This document shows positions 6,640 through 14,912 of a stretch of 64,000 bases of DNA, piece after piece. Each line of letters opens with the position of its first letter. Position 1 is the first letter of the stretch. The position numbers and the translations under genes are program-made. The stretch spans positions 1 through 64,000 of the forward strand of contig JACRCV010000067.1 in assembly GCA_016218825.1 (NCBI GenBank), read 5' to 3'. The DNA is from Deltaproteobacteria bacterium. GTDB taxonomy: Bacteria > Myxococcota > XYA12-FULL-58-9. The notes beneath the pieces are model-generated. The model saw only the letters and a list, made by a program, of their open reading frames with translations. It did no database searches and had not been told where the DNA came from.

Positions 6640-8865
6640 CTAGACCGGCACCGCCGGCCGCGCCTTCGTCAGGAGCTCGTCGATCTGCTCGAAGCGGAAC
6701 GGCTTCTCGAAGGTCGGATTGCGCACGGTGTCGAGGAACTTGCGCACCTCCTCGCGCCCGACCCCGCCGGTGACGAACACGAAGCGCTCGCCGACGGCGG
6801 GAAACTGCTCCCGGGCACGGCGAAACAGCTCCATGCCGCTCATGCCGGGCATCACCAAGTCGCAGACCACCAGATCGAAGTCGCAGCGCTCTGCCAGGAC
6901 CTCGAGGGCCCGGCGGCCGTCGGGGACGGTGACGACGTCATAGCGGCCGCCGAAGTAGCGCTGGTAGCTGTTGCGCAGGCTCTCCTCGTCGTCGACGAAC
7001 AAGATCCGGCAGCGGCCGTCGCTCAGCCTGTCGCTCGCGGGGGCGCGCGCCGGGACCGGCACCTCGTCGGCGAGCGGCAGCGCCACGGTGAACGTGGTGC
7101 CGACGCCGACCTCGCTCCAGAAGCTGATCGCGCCGTGATGGCGGGTGACGGTGTCGCGGCTGATGCTGAGCCCGAGCCCGGTGCCGCGACTCCCCGACTT
7201 CGTGGTGAAGAACGGCTCGAAGATCCGCGCCTGCACCTCCGGCGGGATCCCGACGCCGGTATCGGCCACCGAGGCGATGACCTTGACGCCCTCGCGTCGC
7301 GTGGTGACGACGATCCGCGCGGTCGCGCCGCAGCCCGAGGGGATGGCCTGCCCGGCGTTGACCAGCAGATTCAGAAACACCTGCGACAGTTGCCCGATGT
7401 TGCCGCGCACCATCGCGCCTTCACCGAGGTCGAGCCGCACCTCGGCGACGCCGCGGATGCTGGCCGAGGCCAAGCGCGCCGCCGATTGCACCGCCCGATT
7501 GATGTCGAAGAGCTCCTCGTGGCCGTTGTCGGCTCGGGCCAGGGTCCGCATGTCGGCGACGATGTCTCGGATCCGAACCGTGCCCTGCCGCGCCTCGACG
7601 AGCGCCAGGTCCATGTCGGCGAAGCCTTCGCTGCCGCCGAGCTCCTGCCAAAAGCCCCACAACGCATCCTTCGCGGTGGCCTCGGGCGCCCCCGCCGCGA
7701 TGCCCTTCAGCGTCGCCAGGCGACCGAGCACGAAGTCCAGGTTCGCCATCACGTAGGCGACCGGATTGTTGATCTCATGGGCGACGCCGGCCGCGAGCTG
7801 GCCGATCGCCGCCAGACGCTCGGACTGCACCATGCAGGACTGCGCCTTCGACAGCTCACTGACTCGGGCCGAGAGCTCGCGGACCAAACGCGCGTCCTCG
7901 AGGGCCACCCCGGCCTGCGACGCCAGGACTCGGGCCTCCTCGAGCTCGGTCGGGCCAAAGCCGCCGACGCTCACGAGGCGACTGGCGTTCAGCACCCCGA
8001 CGAGGCGGTCACCGACCGCGATCGGGTAGACGATGCTGGATCTGATCTTGCGATCCGGCGGCGCCACCCCGGTGAAGCGCGGATCTTCGGTGAGGGAATC
8101 GTCGACGACCATCGGCCGCCGTGCCACCGCGACCTTGCCGGCGACGCGCTCGCCCAGCGCCACCTGGGCACCGGCGTGGATCGTGCCGCCCAACGAGTGC
8201 GACCACACCAGGCGGAGGTTGTGACCGCCATCGGCGAGCATCAGCGAGGCGTCGTCGGCGTTGAGGGCCCGCATCGCAGCACGGCCGATCACTGCCGGCA
8301 GGGTCTCGGGGTCGTTGGCCGCGAAGATCTCCTGACACGCCTCGAGCGTCGTGAAGCGCGCCTCGCGCTGCCGCCGCTCCAGCGCCCGCCTGACCAGGTC
8401 GTGGAGAACGTCGCAGGTCAGCGGCTTCGGGAGGTAGTCGATGGCCCCCGCTTGCATGGAGGCGATCGCGTCCTCCATCCCCGGGTAGGCGGTGATGATC
8501 ACCGCTTGGGTCCGGGGGCTCTTGGCCTGGAGGATCTCGAGGAGGCGCGCCCCGGACAACCCCGGCAGCACCATGTCGACGAAGGCGACGTCGAAGATCT
8601 GTTTGTCGAGCATGGCGATCGCTTCTTCGGCGCTGCCGGCCCGATCCACGAGGTGACCGGCCGCCGCCAACTCGTCGGCCAACATCGCCTGCGTCACCGC
8701 GTCGTCGTCCACCACGAGCAGGCGGGTGCCCGGAGGTCCTCGCAACGGATTGAATACGTCCTGATCTTCTGGAGCCTGCACGGGCTTGAAGCTAAGCACT
8801 TGTCGTGCCAGCCGCGAACTCGCTCGGATCTGCGTGCCCGGCAGGGCACCACCTGGGAGTCTCAC
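6640..8865 (-). CDS. Hybrid histidine kinase: REC-GAF-DHp-HATPase-REC
   Basis: 741 residues if the GTG at 8865 is used; GTGs at 8799 or 8784 are equally plausible because the first receiver starts near residue 47. Order: receiver (LLVVDDD, phospho-Asp in FVDMVLPG, Lys in YLPKP); GAF (about 175-325); DHp helix with VAHEINNP and phospho-His near residue 363; HATPase_c with DTGVGIPP and GTGLGLSISR; second receiver (620-741, ILFVDDE, VVCDLVMPGM, FEKPF). No membrane segment, so it is cytoplasmic. It is divergent from the NtrC-type regulator at 8982, its likely partner, and the shared 116-bp region carries two near-palindromes. Confidence 0.9.
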   Translation of the reverse strand: MRLPGGALPGTQIRASSRLARQVLSFKPVQAPEDQDVFNPLRGPPGTRLLVVDDDAVTQAMLADELAAAGHLVDRAGSAEEAIAMLDKQIFDVAFVDMVLPGLSGARLLEILQAKSPRTQAVIITAYPGMEDAIASMQAGAIDYLPKPLTCDVLHDLVRRALERRQREARFTTLEACQEIFAANDPETLPAVIGRAAMRALNADDASLMLADGGHNLRLVWSHSLGGTIHAGAQVALGERVAGKVAVARRPMVVDDSLTEDPRFTGVAPPDRKIRSSIVYPIAVGDRLVGVLNASRLVSVGGFGPTELEEARVLASQAGVALEDARLVRELSARVSELSKAQSCMVQSERLAAIGQLAAGVAHEINNPVAYVMANLDFVLGRLATLKGIAAGAPEATAKDALWGFWQELGGSEGFADMDLALVEARQGTVRIRDIVADMRTLARADNGHEELFDINRAVQSAARLASASIRGVAEVRLDLGEGAMVRGNIGQLSQVFLNLLVNAGQAIPSGCGATARIVVTTRREGVKVIASVADTGVGIPPEVQARIFEPFFTTKSGSRGTGLGLSISRDTVTRHHGAISFWSEVGVGTTFTVALPLADEVPVPARAPASDRLSDGRCRILFVDDEESLRNSYQRYFGGRYDVVTVPDGRRALEVLAERCDFDLVVCDLVMPGMSGMELFRRAREQFPAVGERFVFVTGGVGREEVRKFLDTVRNPTFEKPFRFEQIDELLTKARPAVPV

Positions 8866-8866
8866 T

Positions 8867-8912
8867 GACCCAGGGTCATCCGCACCCCCATGAATCTCGC
8901 GGACCCTGGGCC
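8867..8912. promoter_or_regulatory. Two GACCCwGGGTC-type palindromes between kinase and NtrC-type regulator
   Basis: GACCCAGGGTC at 8867-8877 is a perfect 11-bp palindrome; GACCCTGGGCC at 8902-8912 is a near copy 35 bp away. The same palindrome occurs exactly at 12102-12112 and as a weaker version at 14756-14766, each upstream of a sigma-54-like promoter. They are candidate enhancer sites for the NtrC-family regulator encoded alongside. Confidence 0.5.
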
Positions 8913-8953
8913 GAAAGACCGCAGGAAACAGGACGCCGCGCGACTATCATTCG

Positions 8954-8969
8954 CGGCGCGACAATTGCA
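8954..8969 (+). promoter_or_regulatory. Possible sigma-54 promoter of the NtrC-type regulator
   Basis: CGGCGC, five bases, TTGCA matches the -24/-12 pattern TGGCAC-N5-TTGCA with correct GG-GC spacing and two mismatches in the -24 box. Its start point would fall at or just before the ATG at 8982, implying a leaderless or very short leader, which weakens the case. Confidence 0.3.
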
Positions 8970-8981
8970 CAGCCGAGGCGC

Positions 8982-10409
8982 ATGGATGCAACGAGCCGGG
9001 CCCGCGTGGTGGTGGTAGATGACGAGCCGCTGTTGTTGGAGGCCTGGAAGGAGGTCTTGGCGGCCAAGTTCGACCTCCGGCTGTTTGCCGACCCGCTGGC
9101 GGCGGCGCGGTCGTTTGCGACCGAGGACGTCGACGTCGCGTTGCTCGACATGCGGATGCCGGGGATGGACGGCCTGGCGCTGCTCGAGCGGCTGCGCCAG
9201 GAGCAACCGAACGCCGAGGCCATCATCGTCACCGGCCATGGCACCATCCAGACCGCGGTGCAGGCGGTGCAGATGGGCGCCTACGACTTTCTCTGCAAGC
9301 CGATCGACGACCTGGACGGCGCGGTGCGCCGCATCGAGGGGGCGCTGGAGCGCAAGCGCTTGCGCCGGGTCAACGAGGGGCTGCGAGCGTCGCTCGACGC
9401 CTACCTGCCGGGCAGCGATCTGATCGGCGACAGCCGTGGCATCCGCAAGGTGCGCGAGCTCATCGCCCAGATCGCCGACTCGCCGCCGCCGGTCATGATC
9501 TGCGGCGAGAGCGGCACCGGCAAAGAGCTGGCGGCGCGCGCGTTGCACCAGAAGAGCGGCCGCCACGACAAGCCGTTCTTGACCGTCAACTGCGCCGCGC
9601 TGCCGCCGACCCTCATCGACTCCGAGCTCTTCGGCCACGAGCGGGGCGCGTTCACCGGCGCGGTGGCGGCGCACCGGGGCCTGTTCGAGGCCGCGGACGG
9701 CGGCACGCTGTTCTTGGACGAGATCGGCGACATGCCGGCGTCGACCCAGGTGCACCTGTTGCGCGCCCTGCAGGACGGCGAGATCCGGGCGGTCGGCGCG
9801 ACCCGCAGTCGCAGCGTCGACGTCCGGGTGATCGCGGCGACCAACATCAACCTCGAGCGCGCCATCCGCGACGGCAAGTTCCGCGAGGACTTCTACTACC
9901 GGATCAGCACCTTCCGCATCGACCTGCCGGCGTTGCGCGACCGCAGAGAGGACATCCCGCCGATCGCCGCGCACCTGCTCGCCAAGTACGCGGCCCGCGC
10001 CGGCCGCACCGCGCCCGGGTTCGCGGACACCGCGCTGCAGGCGCTGGTGCAGTACGACTGGCCCGGCAACGTCCGCGAGCTCAACAACGCCATCGAGCAC
10101 GCCGCGACCCTGTGCGGCGCTTCGACCATCGAGCTCTGCCACCTGCCGTCGTTCGTCGTCGCGCAGACCAGCGGCCGCGCCAAGAACACGTTGTCACAGG
10201 TGTTCGGCACCGCGTCGGCGCAGGCGTTCGCGACCGCGCGCGACCAGGTCTTGGAGGAGTTCGAGCAGCGCTACCTCTCCGACCTGCTGGCGGTGACCGG
10301 CGGCAACCTCTCGGAGGCGGCGCGCCGCTCCGGGATCGATCGCTCGAACCTGCGCCGCCTGCTGCGCAAGTACAACATCACCGCCGCGAGCTTCAAGCAG
10401 CCCGACTGA
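8982..10409 (+). CDS. NtrC-family sigma-54 response regulator (REC-AAA+-Fis)
   Basis: 475 residues from the ATG at 8982, where homology to receivers starts at once (RVVVVDDEPLLLEAW). Receiver with phospho-Asp in LLDMRMPGMDG and Lys in FLCKP; AAA+ domain with Walker A GESGTGKE, the sigma-54-contacting GAFTGA loop (ERGAFTGA), Walker [12 protein letters not shown] and the R-finger region; C-terminal Fis-type helix-turn-helix (GNLSEAARRSGIDRSNLRRL). It should activate sigma-54 promoters after phosphorylation, probably by the hybrid kinase divergent from it. Palindromes of one type near three sigma-54-like promoters in this island are its candidate targets. Confidence 0.95.
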   Translation: MDATSRARVVVVDDEPLLLEAWKEVLAAKFDLRLFADPLAAARSFATEDVDVALLDMRMPGMDGLALLERLRQEQPNAEAIIVTGHGTIQTAVQAVQMGAYDFLCKPIDDLDGAVRRIEGALERKRLRRVNEGLRASLDAYLPGSDLIGDSRGIRKVRELIAQIADSPPPVMICGESGTGKELAARALHQKSGRHDKPFLTVNCAALPPTLIDSELFGHERGAFTGAVAAHRGLFEAADGGTLFLDEIGDMPASTQVHLLRALQDGEIRAVGATRSRSVDVRVIAATNINLERAIRDGKFREDFYYRISTFRIDLPALRDRREDIPPIAAHLLAKYAARAGRTAPGFADTALQALVQYDWPGNVRELNNAIEHAATLCGASTIELCHLPSFVVAQTSGRAKNTLSQVFGTASAQAFATARDQVLEEFEQRYLSDLLAVTGGNLSEAARRSGIDRSNLRRLLRKYNITAASFKQPD

Positions 10410-10423
10410 AACTGAGAGGCCAG

Positions 10424-10591
10424 GTCGCATCCCCTCTCGCGACCGCGCGCCGCCGCGCCGGCGAAGACGAACTGGGCACGCGGGAGGAGCGGGCGCGGCT
10501 GCATGCGGCGCTGGACCAGTCGGAGAAGGAATTCGCGGACGGCAAAGGGCTTTCGGTCGAAACCGTGCTGCGTGGCCTCCCCGGCCGATGA
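10424..10591 (+). pseudogene. Antitoxin remnant of a ParDE-like pair
   Basis: The frame ending at the TGA 10589-10591 encodes TREERARLHAALDQSEKEFA then DGKGLSVETVLRGLPGR, typical of short antitoxins preceding RelE/ParE toxins. No ATG, GTG or TTG occurs in this frame after the upstream regulator gene's stop, so the 5' end is lost; the left coordinate is nominal. It overlaps the toxin start by ATGA, the normal arrangement for such pairs. Confidence 0.55.
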
Positions 10592-10779
10592 AGATTGAGA
10601 TCTCGCCGACTGCCCGGGGCCAGCTCGAAGAGCTGGTGGTGTGGTGGGACGCGAACCGAACGTGGCGGTTGAGAGGCACGCCCTACTTCGCGTTCTACCG
10701 GGTCGACGAGGGCGCGAAGATAATCAAGGTCGCGGCGGTGTGGAGCGCGGTGCGTGGCGGCGAGCCCGACCTGGGCTGA
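10588..10779 (+). pseudogene. RelE/ParE-type toxin with internal in-frame deletion
   Basis: 63 residues. The start (MKIEISPTARGQLEELVVWW) and the end (FAFYRVDEGAKIIKVAAVWSA then VRGG) match the two ends of ParE-type toxins of about 95-105 residues, but the middle 35 or so residues, including helix 2 and the central strands, are missing at the junction DANR-TWRL. The frame is kept. A functional ribosome-targeting or gyrase-targeting toxin is unlikely. Together with the startless antitoxin it is a decayed toxin-antitoxin module placed just after the NtrC-type regulator. Confidence 0.6.
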
Positions 10780-10885
10780 GCACGTACGCGAGGGGAGAGG
10801 AGCTCGGCCCGAGCAGCTGAGATTTCGCAGTGCAGGGTCTCGTCAACGCGACATCGACTTGGCGCGGTGTGCTGGCGCGGGGTGC

Positions 10886-11980
10886 TCAGGCCGCGGAGCG
10901 GGTCGCACCGACCACCGCGGGCGCGTCGGGAAGCTCGGCGCGCGCCTCCAGCCATCGGGCCGGCGGCACCAGGTTGAACGCGGCGACTACGGTCGGGTCG
11001 AACTGACAACCGGCCTCCTGGATCACGTTCGTGATCACGGTCGCGAGGTCCATCCCGGCGCGGTACGGGCGCGACGACAGCATCGCGTCGACGGCGTCGG
11101 CCACCGCCAAGATCCGCGCCCCGAGCACGATCTGCTCGCCCGCGAGCCCCGCCGGGTAGCCTTTGCCGTCCCAGCGCTCGTGGTGCTGGGCGACGATGCG
11201 GCGCACGTCCTCGAAGCGCGGATAGCCCTCGAGCATGTGCGCCCCGATCTCGGGATGACGCTTGATCTCGCTCATCTCGGCGTCGGAGAGCCCCGTCGGC
11301 TTGTTGAGGATGCTCTCCGGCACCCCGATCTTGCCGATGTCGTGCAACAGCGCCCCGGAGCGGATCGCGCTCAACACCGAGCCGTTGATCTGCAAGGCCT
11401 CGGCGAGCAATTGTGCGTAGCGCGCCACCCGCTGGCAGTGCGCCCGGGTCTCGCCGCCGATGCCGGCCTCGAGGGTGTTCAGCAACACCTCGTCCATCTG
11501 GGTGTCGATCTCGGTGAGGGCGCGCGCCAGGCGCTGCTTCTGATCTTCGATCGTGCGGCTGGTCTCGACGAGGTTCTTCTGGATCGCGTGCTGCCAGGCG
11601 CGCTCCTGGTGCGCCTCGATCCCACGCTTCACCATCGAGCCAATCTCCTCCGCGTCCCACGGCTTGCTGATCACGAAGGCGACGCTGTGGTCGTTGACCG
11701 CCTCCATCGCCAGCTCGAGGTCGCACTCGCCGGAGACCAGCATGAAGGTCGCGTTTGGCTGGATCTGCTGGATCTGATTGACGAGCTCGAGGCCGTCGAT
11801 GTCGGGCATGCGATAGTCGGTGGCGATCACCGCGTACGGCTGCGCCGCCGCCATCCGCAGCGCCGCCGCCGCGCCGTCCGCCAGATCGACGTCGATGCGG
11901 TGGCTGCGGAGCGTGCGCGCAAACGCCGTGCGCACCGGCGGGTCGTCGTCTACGAAGAGCACTCGGTCCGAAGTGACCAT
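10886..11980 (-). CDS. REC-HD-GYP response regulator (c-di-GMP phosphodiesterase, RpfG-like)
   Basis: 364 residues from the ATG at 11980, which has AAGGAGG 7 nt upstream; a 16-residue longer form is less likely. Receiver with DDD acidic pocket, phospho-Asp in ATDYRMPDIDG and Lys in VISKPW; a coiled linker (about 125-175); HD-GYP domain with HDIGKIGVP and HHERWDGKGYPAGL, both signatures intact. It should hydrolyse c-di-GMP under control of phosphorylation. Upstream on the same strand lie a sigma-54-like promoter (12012-12027) and an exact GACCCAGGGTC palindrome (12102-12112), suggesting control by the NtrC-type regulator at 8982. Confidence 0.93.
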   Translation of the reverse strand: MVTSDRVLFVDDDPPVRTAFARTLRSHRIDVDLADGAAAALRMAAAQPYAVIATDYRMPDIDGLELVNQIQQIQPNATFMLVSGECDLELAMEAVNDHSVAFVISKPWDAEEIGSMVKRGIEAHQERAWQHAIQKNLVETSRTIEDQKQRLARALTEIDTQMDEVLLNTLEAGIGGETRAHCQRVARYAQLLAEALQINGSVLSAIRSGALLHDIGKIGVPESILNKPTGLSDAEMSEIKRHPEIGAHMLEGYPRFEDVRRIVAQHHERWDGKGYPAGLAGEQIVLGARILAVADAVDAMLSSRPYRAGMDLATVITNVIQEAGCQFDPTVVAAFNLVPPARWLEARAELPDAPAVVGATRSAA

Positions 11981-12011
11981 CTTGTCCTCCTTTGGTGCCA
12001 GTCGTTGTCGC

Positions 12012-12027
12012 TGCAAGGGTCGATCCA
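12012..12027 (-). promoter_or_regulatory. Sigma-54-like promoter of the HD-GYP gene
   Basis: Read on the minus strand this is TGGATC, five bases, TTGCA: perfect -12 element, GG at -24 with correct spacing, two mismatches in the -24 box. The start point would be near 12000, giving a leader of about 20 nt that contains the AAGGAGG of the gene starting at 11980. Confidence 0.5.
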
Positions 12028-12101
12028 AATGTCGCGTCCGGATCCGCCCGAGATTCCTTACCGTTTCTCCGGCGCCCGCAGCGAGCCGAGGGGCGGCGCC
12101 A

Positions 12102-12112
12102 GACCCAGGGTC
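12102..12112. promoter_or_regulatory. GACCCAGGGTC palindrome, candidate enhancer
   Basis: An exact copy of the palindrome at 8867-8877, placed about 75 bp upstream of the sigma-54-like promoter of the HD-GYP gene, the usual range for an NtrC-type enhancer site. Confidence 0.5.
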
Positions 12113-12130
12113 GGAGCGACCCGGTAAGCA

Positions 12131-12249
12131 TTCACGGGGTCATCACGATGGCTCTCGTAATACACGGGGGACGCAGAGCCGCGCCACAACGCCTTGTTTT
12201 CACCGAGGATCTTCTCGCGGCGGGCGGTCCCCCGTGAACGGTAACGCGC
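12131..12249 (+). repeat. 119-bp repeat, left arm of an inverted pair
   Basis: Starts TTCACGGGGTCATCACGATG and ends GAACGGTAACGCGC. The copy at 13621-13724 is its reverse complement, identical except that this copy has 15 extra bases (ACGCCTTGTTTTCAC). Inside each copy the ends are themselves inverted (TTCACGGGG ... CCCCGTGAA, here 12131-12238), as in a small MITE-like or palindromic element. The pair encloses one gene (12253-13482). A third, 30-bp fragment lies at 6571. Confidence 0.9.
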
Positions 12250-12252
12250 AGC

Positions 12253-13482
12253 TCAGACCCGGATCGCGGCGAGGAGCTCGCGCGCCTCGTTCACCGACCG
12301 CAACAGCGCGTTGCCGCTCTGCATCGACGACTCGAGCTCGGTCGCCAGGAAACGGGCGAACGCCTCGCTCCGCGAGCGCAGGATGGCGGCGTCCCTGAGG
12401 ATGCGGAGGTAGCGCAGCCAGCCGTCCTTTCGCGTCGTCGCCAAGGTCGACACCAGATCGTCGACGGCCTCGAGCGACCGGATGAGAACGCGGCGGTCGT
12501 GCGTCACCAGCAGCTCACGGTTGTTCACCTGATCGAGCATGCCGGCAAAGGCGCGGACGTCCGACAGCAGCCGGCGCGCGGCCTCGGTGTCGTCCCAGCT
12601 GGTCGCGAGCCACGCATCGACCCGAGCCCGCAGCTCTTGCAGGGCATAGCGGTCCGCGGCCCTGAGGTCTCGGTAGACCGGACTGAGAAACAGCTCGAGG
12701 ATCCGGATCCGGACGTCGCGCGCGGTGATGTTGAGCTCGTGGTCCGGCGATTGCTCGACCTCGGCGGTGACGTTCAAGAGGTCGCGGCGAAGCGAGATCA
12801 AGGCCTCGCGCACCTGCAACGCCACCTGGAGCTCGGCCGGGTCTTCGGGGAACGCCAGCACGCCGGCCGGGTAGCCGGCGAGCCGCATCGCCGTCGTCAT
12901 CCCGAGCTGCAACGCCTTGAGCGCCTTGCGGCGGCCGTCCTCGCCTTCGGTGATCAGCGCCCACTTGGAGCGGGCGCGGCGCGCCGCCTTGAGCCGGTCG
13001 CAGCAGTTGCGGAGCTGACTGGCGAGCATCTTCCAGGTGGACACCGCAACGTCGCGGTCAAGCGACCGCTCGGCCCCGTCGCTTTCGGTCAGGCGCGTCA
13101 ACGCCGCGTCGATCTCCTCGACGATCCGGTCGTGCAACGGGCTCGGCGTCCCGGCGGTGGCGAGGTCGTCGCCGCCCAGCCAGGCGTCGTCGTCCTCGAC
13201 CGGCGCTTCCGCCGGTGCCGAGCTGTCACCGAGGATCAACACCGGCAGGCTCGCGAGCAGCCGAATGGTCTCGACGATCGACTGGTGCACCTGGCGGGCG
13301 GCGCTGCGGCTCATGAAGGTCACCGCGGCGTCGGCGCCGAGCGGCTCGTAGTTGCGGAAGTCGATCACCCGCAGCTTGTCGGCCAATCGCTTCGCCATGC
13401 TGAGGACGTACTCCATCGACTCGGCCGCCGCGCCGCCCACCTCGGTCGGCGTCTGCATCGGAATCTCTCGAGCTGATTGCAT
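12253..13482 (-). CDS. Unknown protein between inverted repeats
   Basis: 409 residues from the ATG at 13482, chosen because GAGGAG precedes it by 9 nt. Mostly charged and helical, with a segment SAARQVHQSIVETIRLLASL, an acidic stretch EDDDAWLGGDD, and long amphipathic helices; no transmembrane segment, signal peptide, catalytic motif or nucleotide-binding loop is visible. I do not recognise a family. Its stop lies 4 bp from one long repeat and its start 139 bp from the inverted copy, so it may be cargo of a mobile or inverted segment. A sigma-54-like sequence at 13582-13597 (minus) has the -12 GC changed to GT and is doubtful. Confidence 0.75.
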   Translation of the reverse strand: MQSAREIPMQTPTEVGGAAAESMEYVLSMAKRLADKLRVIDFRNYEPLGADAAVTFMSRSAARQVHQSIVETIRLLASLPVLILGDSSAPAEAPVEDDDAWLGGDDLATAGTPSPLHDRIVEEIDAALTRLTESDGAERSLDRDVAVSTWKMLASQLRNCCDRLKAARRARSKWALITEGEDGRRKALKALQLGMTTAMRLAGYPAGVLAFPEDPAELQVALQVREALISLRRDLLNVTAEVEQSPDHELNITARDVRIRILELFLSPVYRDLRAADRYALQELRARVDAWLATSWDDTEAARRLLSDVRAFAGMLDQVNNRELLVTHDRRVLIRSLEAVDDLVSTLATTRKDGWLRYLRILRDAAILRSRSEAFARFLATELESSMQSGNALLRSVNEARELLAAIRV

Positions 13483-13903
13483 CGCCGTTCGTCTCCTCGC
13501 GTCCGCGCGGTCGCGACCGCTCCCGACACCGTCTGCGTCGCAGCCCGGTCGCGCTCGCAGCAGGGCCTCGGCCACTGCCCTTACAAGCGGCGTGCCGCGG
13601 CACCGACCGCGGGCAACGACGCGCGTTACCGTTCACGGGGGACCGCCCGCCGCGAGAAGATCCTCGTGTGGCGCGGCTCTGCGTCCCCCGTGTATTACGA
13701 GAGCCATCGTGATGACCCCGTGAACGCTTGCCGACGCGCTTTCGCGCGCCGCGCCCACGGGTCACGCCGCCCCAGGTCGGCGAAGACCCCCACGTCTTCG
13801 AGCCGGCGCGCGTGGTGTTGCGCGCCATCGTCCCCGGGGCGGCCGCGGCCGGCGGTGGCATGGAACTTGGAACACCGCCGACGATCCACCCGGAGGTGAC
13901 ACC
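13483..13903. other. 420-bp intergenic region holding the right repeat arm
   Basis: No gene is supported. It contains the leader of the 409-residue unknown gene, the inverted repeat copy at 13621-13724, and the leader of the PilZ gene at 13904. A TGGCAT-N5-TTGGA sequence at 13856-13871 resembles a sigma-54 promoter but has GG instead of GC at -12, so I do not call it. Confidence 0.6.
13621..13724 (-). repeat. 104-bp repeat, right arm of the inverted pair
   Basis: Reverse complement of 12131-12249, identical apart from a single 15-bp gap. Terminal inverted ends TTCACGGGG/CCCCGTGAA are kept, and the shared sequence extends past them to GGTAACGCGC. AAGC precedes the left end in this copy as in the others. 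Confidence 0.9.
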
Positions 13904-14725
13904 ATGGCATCCACGATCTCGGAAGCGGTGCAGTCGAGCTGCGAAACGAAGATCCCCGAACCCGACGCCGCCAGGACGCGGGCGGCGGGCGCTCCGGTGG
14001 CGCCGCCGCGGCGTGCCCTGGTCTCGGTGAAGCAGCTGAAGGAGGAGATCGCTAAGCGCCGCCAGGCCGTAGCCGAGCTGCAGGCCGAGCGCGAACGAGA
14101 CCGGCAGGCGCTCAGTGAGGTCCGCAGCGACATCGCGCGGCTCAAGGTGCGGGCGCAGACCCTCGAAGCGAGCATGGCCGACAAGAGTCAGGCGGCGTTT
14201 CTCATCATCAACGAGCTCGATCACCTCCAGACCCTGGAGGCCAAGGTCAGCGAGCGCGCCAAGCGCGCGGCGCGCGAGCACGCCCCGGTGGCCAACACCG
14301 ACCTCGGCCTCGCACCGAACGACGACCCCGGCCCGAGCGCCGGTGCCGCGGAACGGCGGGCGCAGCCGCGGACGCCGGTGGCGGTGGAGATCGGCATGTC
14401 GACCGACAACAACTTCTACGTCGGCTTCACGCAGGACATCTCCACCGGCGGCCTGTTCATCGCCACCGCAGACACGATGCCGATCGGCAACCGCTTCTTG
14501 GTGGAGTGTCAGCTCCCGACCATGGCGCGAAAGATCCGCTGCATCGTCGAGGTCGCCTGGGTGCGAGAGTACAACGAGGGGATGAGCTACAGCGCCACCT
14601 CGGTCCCCGGCATGGGAGTGAAGTTCGTCGGTCTGTCCGACGAAGACGCCCAGGCGATCGCCGCCTTCCAGGCCGAGCGCCAGGCGCTGTTCTTCCCCGA
14701 CGGCACTGAAGCGGGCGCCTGCTGA
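13904..14725 (+). CDS. Coiled-coil PilZ-domain protein (TIGR02266-like)
   Basis: 273 residues; start ATG after GGAGGT. Residues about 45-125 form a coiled coil (KQLKEEIAKRRQAVAELQAE and on); residues about 150-265 are a PilZ domain with the c-di-GMP motif RRAQPR and, downstream, DISTGGLFI. The PilZ subtype is the one common in Myxococcota. It is probably a c-di-GMP receptor that passes the signal through its coiled coil; the partner is unknown. It lies next to the HD-GYP phosphodiesterase gene region and before a kinase operon, fitting a c-di-GMP-linked signalling island. Confidence 0.88.
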   Translation: MASTISEAVQSSCETKIPEPDAARTRAAGAPVAPPRRALVSVKQLKEEIAKRRQAVAELQAERERDRQALSEVRSDIARLKVRAQTLEASMADKSQAAFLIINELDHLQTLEAKVSERAKRAAREHAPVANTDLGLAPNDDPGPSAGAAERRAQPRTPVAVEIGMSTDNNFYVGFTQDISTGGLFIATADTMPIGNRFLVECQLPTMARKIRCIVEVAWVREYNEGMSYSATSVPGMGVKFVGLSDEDAQAIAAFQAERQALFFPDGTEAGAC

Positions 14726-14755
14726 ATCTGCCGACCGTTCTGTCTGGCTCGCACC

Positions 14756-14766
14756 GACCCTGGGCG
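14756..14766. promoter_or_regulatory. Weaker GACCCTGGG palindrome, candidate enhancer
   Basis: GACCCTGGGCG differs at two positions from the perfect palindrome at 8867 and 12102. It lies 105-115 bp upstream of the sigma-54 promoter at 14871. Confidence 0.35.
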
Positions 14767-14870
14767 GCACAAACCCACGACGCACGTCGACGAACGCTCT
14801 GCCGCGGCAGCCGCGCGCCGCGATCCCGCGCCCTTAGGGCGATCGAGGCGACGCGCGGCGCGCCCGTCGT

Positions 14871-14886
14871 TGGCACGCGGGCTGCA
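14871..14886 (+). promoter_or_regulatory. Sigma-54 promoter of the lipoprotein-REC-kinase operon
   Basis: TGGCAC, five bases, CTGCA: perfect -24 box and correct GG-GC spacing, with GC and A kept at -12. The predicted start near 14898 is 15 nt before the ATG at 14913, with GGAG between. Confidence 0.7.
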
Positions 14887-14912
14887 CAACCTGACGCACG
14901 AGGAGCACGGCG

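Noticed and set aside
13582-13597. Sigma-54 promoter before the unknown gene at 12253 (minus strand)
   Set aside because: CGGCAC-N5-TTGTA lacks the -12 GC and no palindrome lies upstream.
13856-13871. Sigma-54 promoter before the PilZ gene
   Set aside because: The -24 box is fair but the invariant GC at -12 is GG.
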